Below, piece after piece: positions 27,201 to 31,667 of a stretch of DNA of 64,000 nucleotides. Position numbers and translations under genes: made by a program. The stretch comes from Arion vulgaris. Taxonomy: Eukaryota; Mollusca; Gastropoda; Stylommatophora; Arionidae. The stretch covers positions 40,050,428-40,114,427 of the forward strand of contig CM036761.1 of NCBI GenBank assembly GCA_020796225.1. The letters are read 5' to 3'. Each line of letters begins with the position of its first letter. Position 1 is the stretch's first letter. The notes under the pieces are model-generated. The model searched no databases, was not told where the DNA came from, and was given only the letters and a program-made list of their open reading frames with translations.

Positions 27201-28347
27201 GGAGATTGAGCGAGTTGCCAAGGATAGAGCGGTATGGAGAAATTACTTGCAGGCCCTATGTAACGTATAGCGGTACGAGAGGAATTATTATTATATCATG
27301 GTAAAGTAATTTTTTCTCTTCACACACACTGATTAACTATAACAACTGATTAACTATAGTTTTTCAGAAAATAGACATCCATTCTATCTGTCTGTAAAAA
27401 AAGAAATTATATAATACACACACATTAATACTTTTTCCCACATACAGTCTAAATGACAAATAATAAGAAATATGATTCAACGTTACAGAAATAATACAGC
27501 AAACCTTAGATAGGAATTTCACCTATGTGGTACCGGGCCTGCAAGAGAAGCAAAGAATAGTACCACTGCAACCTACAATGCATGTCGTAAGAGGCGACTG
27601 ATGTAGGCCCTAGGGATGCTACCCTAGTAAATAAAAAGCAGCGCAGAAATTGGATGTGCTGGCCTACTTGTAGGTGCATAACTGGTACAACATACAATTG
27701 CTCTTAGGCTCAGATCACAAACAAATCACACAGAGTGGTTGACAAGTGGTCAATATGAAGCGTTCGAAGAAGACGACATAGAAATTTTAAACTGAGACAT
27801 ATTTAACATTGAGGACTGAGGTAAAATGTGAACAGCTTGTTCATGCTGCAATTTGTAAGTCAGCTTGACTATTGTCAACTCTTTACGATGTATATTTACC
27901 AAGTTATGAGTTAGTTAAGTTGATTTTAAACTATAGAATTTGTCAAATATATTATGGGAAACTACTGTTGTACTTCCTAAAAAACTCATGCCTTAACATT
28001 TGGTGACAATTGGTAAAATAATGGAAGGAGAGATCATGGGTGAAAATGCATAGGTTGATAATATTGGATGATCTGAAATTGTGATTTGAAAATAGATCAA
28101 TGTCAGAATAGTTTAACTGGACTAGGAAGACTTGTAGAGAGACATGATCACCTCTGTCGGCAGGAATGGCACTTGATTGATTGATAGTTTTTTTAGTGTG
28201 TTCAATCAGTCATTATATTAGGTCATTGATCATGCACAGCAGTTACATAAGAACTTATTAGCACTATTTGTGAATGAGAAAAAAATAGATTTGAAAATTG
28301 TTTATCAAAATACACAAGACAAATTTAGTTTGTTTCCTCAACGCAAG
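141..28347 (+). CDS. unrecognised multi-exon host gene, internal and 3' part (8 proposed exons)
   Basis: I do not recognise this protein. Eight short open segments bounded by AG and GT join in one reading frame: 141-281, 6049-6301, 6916-6970, 11907-12065, 16137-16280, 20734-20819, 27368-27393 and 28222-28347. The phases run 0, 0-1, 1-2, 2-2, 2-2, 2-1, 1-0, 0, giving about 330 residues. The order is a valine/isoleucine/glycine-rich strand-like segment (GIGIRITGKVENGVFK), an acidic Ser/Gly/Asp linker, a segment with SVPSCRTDIRLRAPNV, a Pro/Lys hinge (KGPPKPLVL), and a mixed C-terminal part with LHIFLGQPRFSFMHG. No membrane helix or catalytic motif stands out. The start lies left of the window, since exon 1 opens in phase 0 with an acceptor. 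Introns are packed with LINEs, SINEs and satellites. The first three exons are the most convincing. The 26-nt exon and the last exon are the least certain. Confidence 0.5.
322..344. repeat. (TG)n microsatellite
   Basis: An uninterrupted run of about 11 TG units in intron 1 of the unrecognised gene. Confidence 0.9.
393..557 (+). mobile_element. hAT-type MITE, copy 1
   Basis: 165 bp. The ends are inverted repeats CAGTGGCGGCTCGT...ACGAGCCGCCACTG, with a second inner inverted GGGGCC stretch. A perfect 8-bp duplication, TATGCTGG, flanks it (385-392 and 558-565). The 8-bp target site and the CAG/CTG-type ends fit the hAT superfamily. It has no coding capacity. Confidence 0.85.
1015..1397 (-). mobile_element. 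LINE L2 3' fragment
   Basis: The - strand reads TRRDHIRNE..., HLVRMNPNTPVARAYNLKME and SSRGRGRPRKGWVDGVTAIL, the C-terminal tail of family L2 (fuller copy at 57978-59650). It is 5'-truncated. The frame is broken near KWFGHL. Confidence 0.8.
1565..1765 (+). repeat. 300-bp dispersed repeat, partial copy
   Basis: It shares its sequence with 6532-6825 and the complement of 7207-7525: a start like AGTTCGTTCCAAA, a middle TCTTATATACCTCACGACC and an AAGCACAACAAAATGA end. It is non-coding. Confidence 0.7.
1876..2398. repeat. 14-bp minisatellite, block 1
   Basis: Tandem units of the type CATGTATTCTGTGC, with variants such as CATGTATTATGTAC. Because 14 is not a multiple of 3 and no unit makes a stop, all three frames stay open and give a spurious Cys/Tyr/Met-rich 14-residue repeat. 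Confidence 0.9.
2399..3522 (+). mobile_element. LINE L1 (RTE-like) 3' half, inserted in the minisatellite
   Basis: A 5'-truncated reverse transcriptase: YINFVDYEKAFDSLDKETLW, GVQQGCLLSPFLFLLAIDW, the catalytic LDFADDLALL, TYLGSVVNIQGG, and a C-terminal tail with the WRREL...W..LERMALDRR...LV pattern. It ends in GAAGAAGAAGAA. There is one frame break near 2512 and more after 3150. Minisatellite flanks both sides (blocks 1 and 2), so it inserted into an existing array. Confidence 0.85.
3523..3927. repeat. 14-bp minisatellite, block 2
   Basis: Same array as 1876-2398, here with a GTAATCTGTGCAAT variant expanded at 3546-3660. Confidence 0.9.
3928..4762 (-). mobile_element. RNase-H LINE 3' end (I-like), inserted in the minisatellite
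   Basis: The - strand gives an RNase H domain: DVIIYTDGSV, SSLTMEIMAVTKAMIWLES, LSDSLSMLRKIETG and FIFVPGHAGVRG. It is followed by a tail with INQQRTGVVSRHTLMDILRR and a final CxxC (ICSTCNDGD), then a TTTAG-type 3' repeat. YTDGS, the glutamate in TMEIMA and SDSLSM are the usual RNase H landmarks. Minisatellite lies on both sides, so this is a second insertion into the same array. Confidence 0.85.
4763..4866. repeat. 14-bp minisatellite, block 3
   Basis: About seven further units, continuing the array after the RNase-H LINE. Confidence 0.85.
5085..5512 (+). mobile_element. LINE L1-related fragment, decayed
   Basis: Across several frames it matches the tail of L1: RWRWIGHTLRRPTGSIARQT in outline, then TRNTW...ELE.YIKR, ending in a GAAGAAG-type tail. 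A sister copy lies at 56636-56915. There are many stops. Confidence 0.6.
5700..5972 (+). mobile_element. SINE-D copy
   Basis: It begins GGTTATCAGGGCCCAAATTT. The core contains CATGTCGTAAGAGGCGACTA and the end is AAAGAACGAACG...AAGAAGAAG. Other copies are at 42434-42688 (-) and 51880-52126 (+). Confidence 0.75.
6049..6301 (+). CDS. exon 2 of the unrecognised gene (acidic linker exon)
   Basis: The acceptor is tttattcacag and the donor is G then gtaggt. It holds 84 codons plus one base. It begins with an acidic stretch (DTEDSSIEGSGNGDSDDCED), followed by WVLPEELNIGGGETIHTK and SVPSCRTDIRLRAPNVDV. The length, lack of stops and good splice sites make it one of the clearest host exons here. The entry phase matches exon 1. 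Confidence 0.6.
6532..6825 (+). repeat. 300-bp dispersed repeat, upstream of exon 3
   Basis: It starts TATAGTTCGTTCCAAAATTC and ends GAACAAATGATA. The first 25 bases of a further copy follow directly (6824-6850). It lies 90 bases before exon 3 and is inverted relative to 7207-7525. Confidence 0.75.
6916..6970 (+). CDS. exon 3 of the unrecognised gene
   Basis: The acceptor is tttttatatag. The donor is ...GTTCT then gtaagaattt, a strong GT site. It encodes NSDDAPKVLKGPPKPLV. If the donor were not used, the frame would stop at once (CTG TAA), so this could be an alternative 3' end. It lies between two inverted copies of a roughly 300-bp repeat (6532-6825 and 7207-7525). Confidence 0.5.
7207..7525 (-). 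repeat. 300-bp dispersed repeat, inverted copy
   Basis: The complement reads TATAGTTCGTTCCAAAATTC at 7525 and runs to GAACAAATGATA near 7207. With 6532-6825 it forms a long inverted pair around exon 3. Confidence 0.75.
7690..7937 (-). mobile_element. SINE-F copy
   Basis: On the - strand a tRNA-like head with box B-like GAGTTCGAATCACGCTGCGG precedes a body ending CTGTAAAGGATATGCAATTAA. The sister copy at 13003-13254 has target-site duplications. Confidence 0.7.
8025..8375 (+). mobile_element. decayed 3' end of an RNase-H LINE
   Basis: The + strand resembles LAWIYCPKYAGVWGK..DRLA, the worn form of the PGHAGVRGNERAD end of LINE RNase H domains, followed by a NYTETSACIPCVD-like tail. Stops and frameshifts are frequent. 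Confidence 0.45.
8395..11511 (-). mobile_element. nearly complete APE-type LINE, family L2
   Basis: About 3.1 kb on the - strand. First comes a stretch that may be the end of ORF1 or the start of ORF2 (VQTRMNLRQVQQTGRGFVCS). Then an APE endonuclease at about 11330-10560: FRIATWNISGLGDKTTEIVE, GVADTRRKGQG, MEDFNGRV. Next the reverse transcriptase with VPDDWQRAIVIPIWKNKGDK and EFKYLESIFTEDERLDREIE. Last a C-terminal tail near 8400-8920 ending in a TTGTCGTCAC-type 3' end shared with 53652-53722 and 55350. It carries many frameshifts and stops, so it is inactive. It lies in intron 3 of the unrecognised gene. Confidence 0.8.
11655..11846 (+). mobile_element. LINE L6 3' fragment
   Basis: It reads TGKIEGRRDRGRQREKILDF, stops, then IRQPARHLMM, with a GATGATGATA tail. 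The other copy is at 28935-29130 (-). Confidence 0.65.
11907..12065 (+). CDS. exon 4 of the unrecognised gene
   Basis: The acceptor is gcttatatttag and the donor is CAGGCCTG then gtagga. It reads FDVISAQADFISPFTYLADT and continues to LHRAMVYSARQA in phases 2-2. Without splicing, the frame ends at TGG TAG, so a terminal exon is the alternative. An alternative acceptor (gatttcag, 11923) would break the frame from exon 3. It lies just downstream of a LINE fragment. Confidence 0.42.
12180..12212. repeat. (TA)n-rich microsatellite
   Basis: A short run of TA units between a TATC-rich stretch and the next LINE piece. Confidence 0.7.
12215..12350 (-). mobile_element. LINE L4 3' fragment
   Basis: The complement matches the tail seen at 40320-40672 and 59690-60292: RWIQDVTDDLNKPAPETGHL in outline, followed by the FCSGQAI-like end. 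Confidence 0.65.
12360..13680 (-). mobile_element. LINE L3 3' half, split by a SINE
   Basis: The - strand encodes MNKQLENRIDAFEMWIYRRI, VSWTVKQTNKQVLGKL, LLREIKFRQVKYFGHI and, in another frame, a GRPRDKW-type tail. Part of the reverse transcriptase lies at 13256-13680. SINE-F (13003-13254) interrupts it. The uninterrupted copy is 19540-20290. Confidence 0.75.
13003..13254 (-). mobile_element. SINE-F with intact 12-bp target-site duplication
   Basis: Flanked by ATATTCATTTTA at 12991-13002 and 13255-13266. The - strand head reads GGCCTAGGGGTTAATGACTC (box A-like) and GAGTTCGAATCACG (box B-like), so it is tRNA-derived. The tail is CAATTAACTTTAACTT. Confidence 0.85.
13848..14010 (+). mobile_element. 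SINE-A copy
   Basis: The tRNA-like head contains TGTTCGTAGCGTGTTGGACT and a box B-like GGGTTCAACTCC. The body ends AGTGCTTCTGGATCGAAAAA. Other copies: 31186-31404 (-) and 38645-38832 (-). Confidence 0.75.
14015..14455 (+). mobile_element. SINE-C copy
   Basis: It begins with a tRNA-like part (CTGTAGCATAGAGTTTAGGT; GGTTCGCTCCCTTGTGG). The body holds GATCTCAATGTAGGTAATAT and AGAGCAGGCTT-like text, with a CAATCAATCAATCAATC tail. Other copies: 32300-32733, 35425-35825 and 51306-51745. Confidence 0.75.
14640..15335. repeat. diverged tandem repeat of about 85 bp
   Basis: Six or more units share CATGCTCTGCTGTCGATATC, an AGCTGTAAATGGAATTAT-like middle and GTGAGCTGCAGATAAC. Divergence is high. The hAT MITE at 14828-14994 interrupts one unit. 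Confidence 0.65.
14828..14994 (-). mobile_element. hAT-type MITE, copy 2
   Basis: 167 bp, same family as 393-557 in the opposite orientation. A perfect 8-bp duplication CATGCTCT flanks it (14820-14827 and 14995-15002). Confidence 0.85.
15431..15650. mobile_element. piggyBac-like MITE, decayed ends
   Basis: The ends are complementary: ATCCCTTTAGCTGCTAATGA and ...TAGCAGCGAAAGGATTA. A CCCTTT start with a GC-rich subterminal part is typical of TTAA-class elements. The TTAA itself is not preserved. Confidence 0.45.
15812..16012 (-). mobile_element. SINE-G copy
   Basis: The - strand has a tRNA-like head (GGATTAGTGTAAAGCATAAG, then GTGGGTTAAATCTCACAC as box B). The body runs to the TTCAGACC region. 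Other copies: 30905-31085 (-) and 56036-56190 (+). Confidence 0.65.
16137..16280 (+). CDS. exon 5 of the unrecognised gene
   Basis: The acceptor is a pyrimidine-rich stretch ending in caccaag and the donor is AAAAACAG then gtaattat. It holds 144 bases in phases 2-2. It encodes NPQGEECEDTALTYRFYCDS and LHIFLGQPRFSFMHGIKN, which is cysteine-containing and mixed charge. A 68-bp tandem repeat begins about 35 bases after the donor. Confidence 0.45.
16315..16980. repeat. 68-bp tandem repeat, main block
   Basis: About ten units beginning TCTGTTTGATTTGTTTATAT and ending ATGAACATCTAAAATATA, with only point differences. AT-rich and non-coding. Confidence 0.9.
16982..17262 (-). mobile_element. LINE L2 3' fragment inside the 68-bp array
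   Basis: The - strand carries the L2 tail (ENEPEYTSCKSVQPEKESSR in a shifted frame, then RGRGTPRKRWIDVV) and the same poly-purine end as 1015-1397. The 68-bp units resume at 17366, so it inserted into the array. Confidence 0.75.
17366..17460. repeat. 68-bp tandem repeat, remaining units
   Basis: One to two diverged units (CTTATCTATGAACATTTAAA...) after the LINE fragment. Confidence 0.7.
17728..19090 (-). pseudogene. decayed hAT transposase (GTF2IRD2/ZBED-type)
   Basis: Read on the - strand in several frames, it has SEFIFYALALDEITDMANTA, QLAIFIRRADVHFKKTEELA, GKHEGLVKLIENK, LNFHCIIHQENLCSKSLKMD, SNGLNHRQF, CDFAFLVNMTSHLNGANSCL and QGKDQLINKMYDHI. It ends in a C-terminal region with HLENCMSVATTSIEINFDAL. 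These are the usual blocks, in order, of the hAT transposases related to GTF2IRD2 and ZBED/SCAND3 proteins: catalytic core, HCIIHQ block, and C-terminal dimerisation domain. Several frameshifts and stops make it non-functional. The N-terminal BED finger is not seen. The terminal repeats could not be placed with confidence. Confidence 0.75.
19540..20290 (-). mobile_element. LINE L3 3' half
   Basis: On the - strand: KIRMIKCYIYPILMYGSETW, MNKQLEDRIDAFEMWIYRRI, SWTEKQTNKQVLGKLGMKKQ and, after a frameshift, KVEGRRARGRPRDKWEETLR with a CATCATCATC-type end. It is the intact counterpart of 12360-13680. Confidence 0.8.
20315..20698. other. no recognisable content
   Basis: AT-rich intron sequence without open frames. 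A stretch near 20470-20545 (GTAGTTTTACAAAATA, TACAGTACTTTGTTATTACA) loosely resembles the ends of the Penelope-like copies at 45.2 and 49.4 kb, too weakly to call. Confidence 0.4.
20734..20819 (+). CDS. exon 6 of the unrecognised gene
   Basis: The acceptor is gttttactcaag and the donor is GTCAAAG then gtaattct. It reads VSFIDNKCPNERLQKVFRTD then VNFTGYVK in phases 2-1. An in-frame ATG lies upstream at 20699, so a first exon starting there is an alternative. The phase match to exon 5 favours the internal reading. The large 34-bp satellite follows in the next intron. Confidence 0.42.
20930..21080 (+). mobile_element. LINE L9 3' end with zinc-finger-like tail
   Basis: The + strand gives RIGHYSHMKRCDSAQNILRD then stop, followed by a GATGATGATGA tail. 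A C-terminal C...H...C finger of this kind is common at the end of LINE ORF2 proteins. Confidence 0.55.
21118..25868. repeat. large satellite of 17/34-bp units
   Basis: About 4.7 kb. Two alternating 17-bp halves, CTGCTCACACTAACAAC and CATCTTATACCAACTAC, form a 34-bp composite unit. Some CTGACAC and CTGCTGCTCACAC variants occur. The left edge (21118-21260) is diverged. Stretches between about 22600 and 25500 show many single-base losses that are absent from the flanks. Pyrimidine/A-rich and non-coding. Confidence 0.92.
25870..26585 (+). mobile_element. RNase-H LINE fragment next to the satellite
   Basis: Several frames give IIYTDG, QTRSSWAYSAQRNGRTLHED, TSSMTMEITAASRALSWVAE, a shifted SDSMNMLQMIESGS, then HKPGHAGVRGNERADSLANK in outline. 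This is a LINE RNase H domain. The region before it (PISEDMTSYTRVVSTLGRRC) matches the linker seen in the element at 3928-4762. Confidence 0.75.
26583..26800. repeat. short tandem repeat, about 107-bp composite unit
   Basis: Two composite units, each made of two related halves (ATCATGATTGATGACTCACA and ATCATGATTGCAGACTCACT), with TTTTGTCAACATTTCAC and TAGTTTGGTCAACAATATAT. AT-rich. Confidence 0.75.
26845..27290 (+). mobile_element. LINE L5 (RTE-like) 3' fragment
   Basis: It reads LNVVSILTYASKSWKMTKDI, ALKWDAKGSRKRGRPKDTLK and SLEEIERVAKDRAVWRNYLQ then ALCNV and stop, with an ATT tail. The A.DR..WR..L.ALC ending is typical of RTE-type LINEs. Confidence 0.7.
27368..27393 (+). CDS. possible 26-nt microexon of the unrecognised gene
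   Basis: The acceptor is tatagtttttcag, with a good pyrimidine tract, and the donor is TCT then gtaaaa. It supplies NRHPFYLS and converts phase 1 to phase 0, linking the exons at 20734 and 28222. Such short matches arise by chance, so this is only a proposal. Confidence 0.25.
27520..27778 (+). mobile_element. SINE-E copy
   Basis: It begins GTGGTACCGGGCCTGCAAGA. The core has CATGTCGTAAGAGGCGACTG and the end is GAAGCGTTCGAAGAAGACG. Other copies: 34900-35155 (-) and 61316-61556 (-). Confidence 0.75.
28000..28190 (+). mobile_element. LINE L7 3' fragment
   Basis: It resembles 36865-37050 base by base (AACATTTGGTGACAA...GGAGAGATC...GGCACTTGATTGAT). The worn protein pattern ends in the family's VGSHGT-like tail. 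Confidence 0.5.
28222..28347 (+). CDS. candidate last exon of the unrecognised gene
   Basis: The acceptor is a T-rich tract ending in cattatattag. The open segment runs VIDHAQQLHKNLLALFVNEK, KIDLKIVYQNTQDKFSLFPQ, RK. A GT (gtaaat) follows at 28348. If it is not used, the frame ends at TAA 28375-28377. An AATAAA lies at 28490, so the gene probably ends here, short of the convergent TMEM237 gene. Confidence 0.35.
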
Positions 28348-28489
28348 GTAAATAAGTGCCATTGGAGAGCCTTATAAAAGGAGTACATTCAAAATCAAAA
28401 GAATTAAAAGATGCGATTGTGAATGATGGAAATACAGAAAACTACGCCAAGTTAGTAATTTTGTCAACTATAATGACTAAATAAATTTG

Positions 28490-28495
28490 TGATTA
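28490..28495 (+). promoter_or_regulatory. possible poly(A) signal of the unrecognised gene
   Basis: AATAAA lies about 115 bases after the read-through stop of the last candidate exon. Its position suits a short 3' UTR. The hexamer is common in AT-rich DNA, so this is weak. Confidence 0.25.
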
Positions 28496-28624
28496 CTTAA
28501 TTATGTTTCAACATTTTTTCTATCATGCTAATATCAATGGACTTTGAGATTTTGTCTGCAAAATATAATGTACTATATCATTTCTATATGTAAGAATGTA
28601 AATCTCAGGTGAAGCTGGGTAGCC

Positions 28625-28900
28625 TTCTTCTTTTCTGTAACCCCGTTTTGCCTCACAGCGTCAGGATAAGAAGAGATTTCTAGAACATGCTTTTGTGTGC
28701 GCTTCATAAATAGTGTTTTTCACTGCCTCTGTTATTTCTGAGGTCCACCTTTTGCATGGACTGCATTTTATCCACTGTATCGGAGTATCATTGCTTTTTG
28801 AGGTGCACTGTCTGTTTGGTAATTTGCTTATGTGACAGAACTATTTATGTTGTTTCTTGATGAAGTTTATTCCTTATGTCTTCCTTTCTAAACTGGTCTC
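28625..28900. repeat. dispersed repeat (possibly LINE coding region)
   Basis: It shares TTTTGCCTCACAGCGTCAGG, AAGAAGAGATTTCTAGAACA and TGTGTGCGCTTCATAAATAG with 30118-30345, 39130-39262 and 40185-40312. The complement has a short open stretch, RCTTEITEAVKDTIYEAHTK in consensus, so it may be part of a LINE. Confidence 0.55.
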
Positions 28901-28934
28901 TTTTTGATACTCCCATCATTCTGCATAGAACTTC

Positions 28935-29130
28935 ATCTCTGTCATCATCATCAGGTGCCGTGCCGGCTGGCGTAGGCAATCATGGATTCCACAAATTCTG
29001 TCGTTGGTGTTTGCTATCAACTCAGATGTTGACGCTCTACTGTGCCATGAAGTCAGGCTATCCAAAATTTTCTCTCTCTGTCTTCCTCTTTCTCGTCTAC
29101 TCTCAAATTTACCAGTTGTCACATCTCTGG
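28935..29130 (-). mobile_element. LINE L6 3' fragment
   Basis: The - strand gives VTTGKFESRRERGRQREKIL and DSLTSWHSRASTSELIANTN, ending LRQPARHLMMM with an ATGATGATGA tail. Sister of 11655-11846. Confidence 0.7.
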
Positions 29131-29597
29131 TGTAGCTGGGTAGTAAAGCTAGTATTCCATAGAATATGTAGTTCATTGACTTCTGTAGTGGCAAACTTTC
29201 CACATCTGGTCAAATCATTTATAAATTAACTGCCTAGACACTTCTGTCATGTGTATAATTTTAATGTTGCAACAGGTGTATTAACAAAATAAAATATTAA
29301 ACTTGTCAGTGACTTGGACACTTTTAATACCAGCATGAAGACAGCTTTCCCTTGAGCACTTTTGAAAGGTGCTTCTTTCCATAATAAGTGGAGGCACAAT
29401 GGTGAGACATTAGACAAGTTTGACGATGTGGTGTCTATGTTGATACCAGTAACATAGATTTAACATCACTTGCAATCTAGGATGAGTGGAGAAGTTTTAA
29501 ACATCTGTAGAAAAATGAAAAGAAATAACTTACAAACTATGCTTTTCAATGGCAACTAAATATATACAGTTGATTGGCTACCTATTTGAAAATCGTT
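29131..29597. other. no recognisable content
   Basis: No open frame, repeat or known element could be recognised in this AT-rich stretch. Confidence 0.4.
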
Positions 29598-29992
29598 GCA
29601 TATCCTTTACAGGACATCAACTACAGTAAAAGACTCACCAATTTTCTAGGCACCACTTATATATTCAGTAGTTTGGCATTGCTTTCTAAATGGTGAGGTC
29701 CAGTGGCGGTCCGTCATTAAGGGACAGTGGGGCCGGGCCCAACCAGAAATCATGTATAACTCATGTGTAAATACTAATATATAACCTAATTCAAAACCAT
29801 GATTTTTCCAAAATATTTGCTTGGCCCCACGAACAAAAATGATCACGAGCCGCCACTGGTGAGGTCTATTTTTACCAATCATAAAAATCATCAGGAGCAA
29901 ATTTGTTTCCAAACTGCCTGTCTCAGAGTTTGAACCAGGTGGTCTTGGCTTGTGATCGAGCTCACTACCGTTAAGTCACAGATGTCCACAAC
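29598..29992 (-). mobile_element. SINE-F copy, interrupted by a hAT MITE
   Basis: SINE-F sequence (GCATATCCTTTACAGGACAT; TTCAGTAGTTTGGCATTGCT) continues after 29866 as TATTTTTACCAATC... to a worn tRNA-like head. The MITE at 29701-29858 sits inside it. Confidence 0.7.
29701..29858 (-). mobile_element. hAT-type MITE, copy 3
   Basis: 158 bp with the same terminal repeats as copies 1 and 2. A perfect 8-bp duplication GTGAGGTC flanks it (29693-29700 and 29859-29866). Confidence 0.85.
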
Positions 29993-30117
29993 TACCTATC
30001 TACATGTGTATAAAACACAGATTTAGGGTTGAGTGATTACATTTCTATATGAATGTAAACAGATTTGACATGTGAATGTGTATCATAGGTTTAGCATTGA
30101 ATGACTACCTCTCTACC

Positions 30118-30345
30118 TGTGTGTTCTTCTTTTTTCTAATTCTGGGTTGTCTCACAGCATCAAGATCAGAAAAGATTTCTAGTACAAGCTCTTGTGTGCA
30201 CTTCATACATGGTGTCTTTCAATCCTGTTATTTCTGTGGTTCACCACTCATGTGGATGACCTCTTGTCTTGTATCTACTGTATCTGAACAGCATTGTCCT
30301 TTGAGACTGTTTGTTGATAATCTGGTTAGTGAACAAATAATTTAA
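30118..30345. repeat. dispersed repeat, second copy
   Basis: Same family as 28625-28900: AATTCTGGGTTGTCTCACAG, AAAAGATTTCTAGTACAAGC, TGTGTGCACTTCATACATGG. Confidence 0.55.
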
Positions 30346-30904
30346 TTTGTTGTTTCTTGACGAAGTTCAGTACTGACATTGCCCCCACATTTTTCCTAAT
30401 GTTTTAATTTCTCAACCATTCTTTTTTTGATACTTCTAGCACTTTGGGTAAACATTTCATCTTTGTTTGACCTCTGGTCAAGATGGCATGGCACGGTGTA
30501 TTTCAAGCAGCCTCTTCTTCTTCTGCATTCAACTTCTGCTATGTAACTACTTCGGTATGTGACATAAACATGGCAGTGCGCTTGAGGTCTTCACCAGTCC
30601 GTCATTGTTTGTTTTGTAGCAACCAGCCTCTAAGAGTCCATTTCAAATTTCCTTGGATGGAGTTTAGGTTATTCTAGCATGAATGTAATACACTATATAG
30701 AACCATTTAACCCATCTAGGGAACTATGAAGAAAATGTGACAAACCTAGCAAACTGACAATGGTTTAGTTTAATTGATACTTGTAGAAACATGAAGAGAT
30801 TTCATGAGTCGGCTTGCAGGGTTGAAGGGACAGAACATGTGTGTACACTATAAATTTTGCACATAAGTAAAACATGATAACCTGTCTAATTAAAATGAAA
30901 TTTC
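30346..30904. other. intergenic stretch between convergent genes, nothing certain
   Basis: It may hold a worn LINE segment on the - strand, with no clear motif. No terminal exon could be placed here. Confidence 0.35.
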
Positions 30905-31085
30905 CTGTAGCTTTTTCAGACCATAGGGTATGAAGACACTTCACATTTCTAGGTCCTAGTGTGCAGTAGGTAGGATGACCAATTCCTTTCCTCGCATGTG
31001 GAACATTGAGTGTGGGATTGAACCCACAACCCTCTTGTGTCCGAGTCGATAAGCATAAGCTTATGCATTACGCTAATCCGTCCCA
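30905..31085 (-). mobile_element. SINE-G copy
   Basis: The - strand head (GGATTAGCGTAATGCATAAG, GTGGGTTCAATCCCACACT as box B) and the body CACTAGGACCTAGAAATGTG match 15812-16012 and 56036-56190. Confidence 0.7.
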
Positions 31086-31185
31086 AGACAACCTTTCTAA
31101 GTCCACACAATACCTGGGCTCAGATTGAGCTATTATTGTAGCATATGTTATTGTATATGTGTTCCCTCTTGGTTGGCATGTATGA

Positions 31186-31404
31186 TATTTTTTTTTTTTT
31201 TTTCGATCCAGAAGCACTTGAGCTGTTCAGCTCTTCGGCTCGATGCCATGGACATCGTAACCTTTGGTTCGGTGCCACGAACACCGTAAATCTGGGGAAT
31301 CTGTGGCTTTTTCTGCCATCCCGCGGAATTGAACCCGCCACACAGAGGGATAGTCACCCGTAGTCCAACGCGCTACGAACAAGCTGGGCAGACGGGCGCA
31401 TGTA
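31186..31404 (-). mobile_element. SINE-A copy just past the TMEM237 stop
   Basis: Same family as 13848-14010. The - strand has GGGTTCAATTCCGCGGGA as box B and ends in CTTCTGGATCGAAAAAAAA. It lies in the 3' UTR or flank of TMEM237, in sense orientation. Confidence 0.75.
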
Positions 31405-31487
31405 TGATATAAACAGGAACACTATGATGATATCTATAAAGAGTTGATACCGTTGTTTAAATGCAATACTCACAGTTCATTTACCTT

Positions 31488-31667
31488 TTATGCAGATGAC
31501 ATACCAGCCATCTCATGCTCCTTCTCTAGCCCAGTTTCTCCAGATTTCAGGCTTTTCCCTAGCCTGTCTGAGTCTGGCGTGATGGACAAAACAAACCAAG
31601 GAAGTATGATGAGAATGCTTCTGGCTGTGTTGATGCCTTTAAAAGTGACAATCTCATCTGACTTCAT
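31488..31667 (-). CDS. TMEM237: TMEM237 exon 6 (helix 4 and stop)
   Basis: 60 codons including stop: MKSDEIVTFKGINTARSILI, ILPWFVLSITPDSDRLGKSL, then KSGETGLEKEHEMAGMSSA and TAA. The acceptor is ttatttcctgcatag. The tail length fits the family, so the stop is taken as genuine. A SINE-A copy lies about 85 bases beyond the stop. Confidence 0.82.
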   Translation of the reverse strand: MKSDEIVTFKGINTARSILIILPWFVLSITPDSDRLGKSLKSGETGLEKEHEMAGMSSA

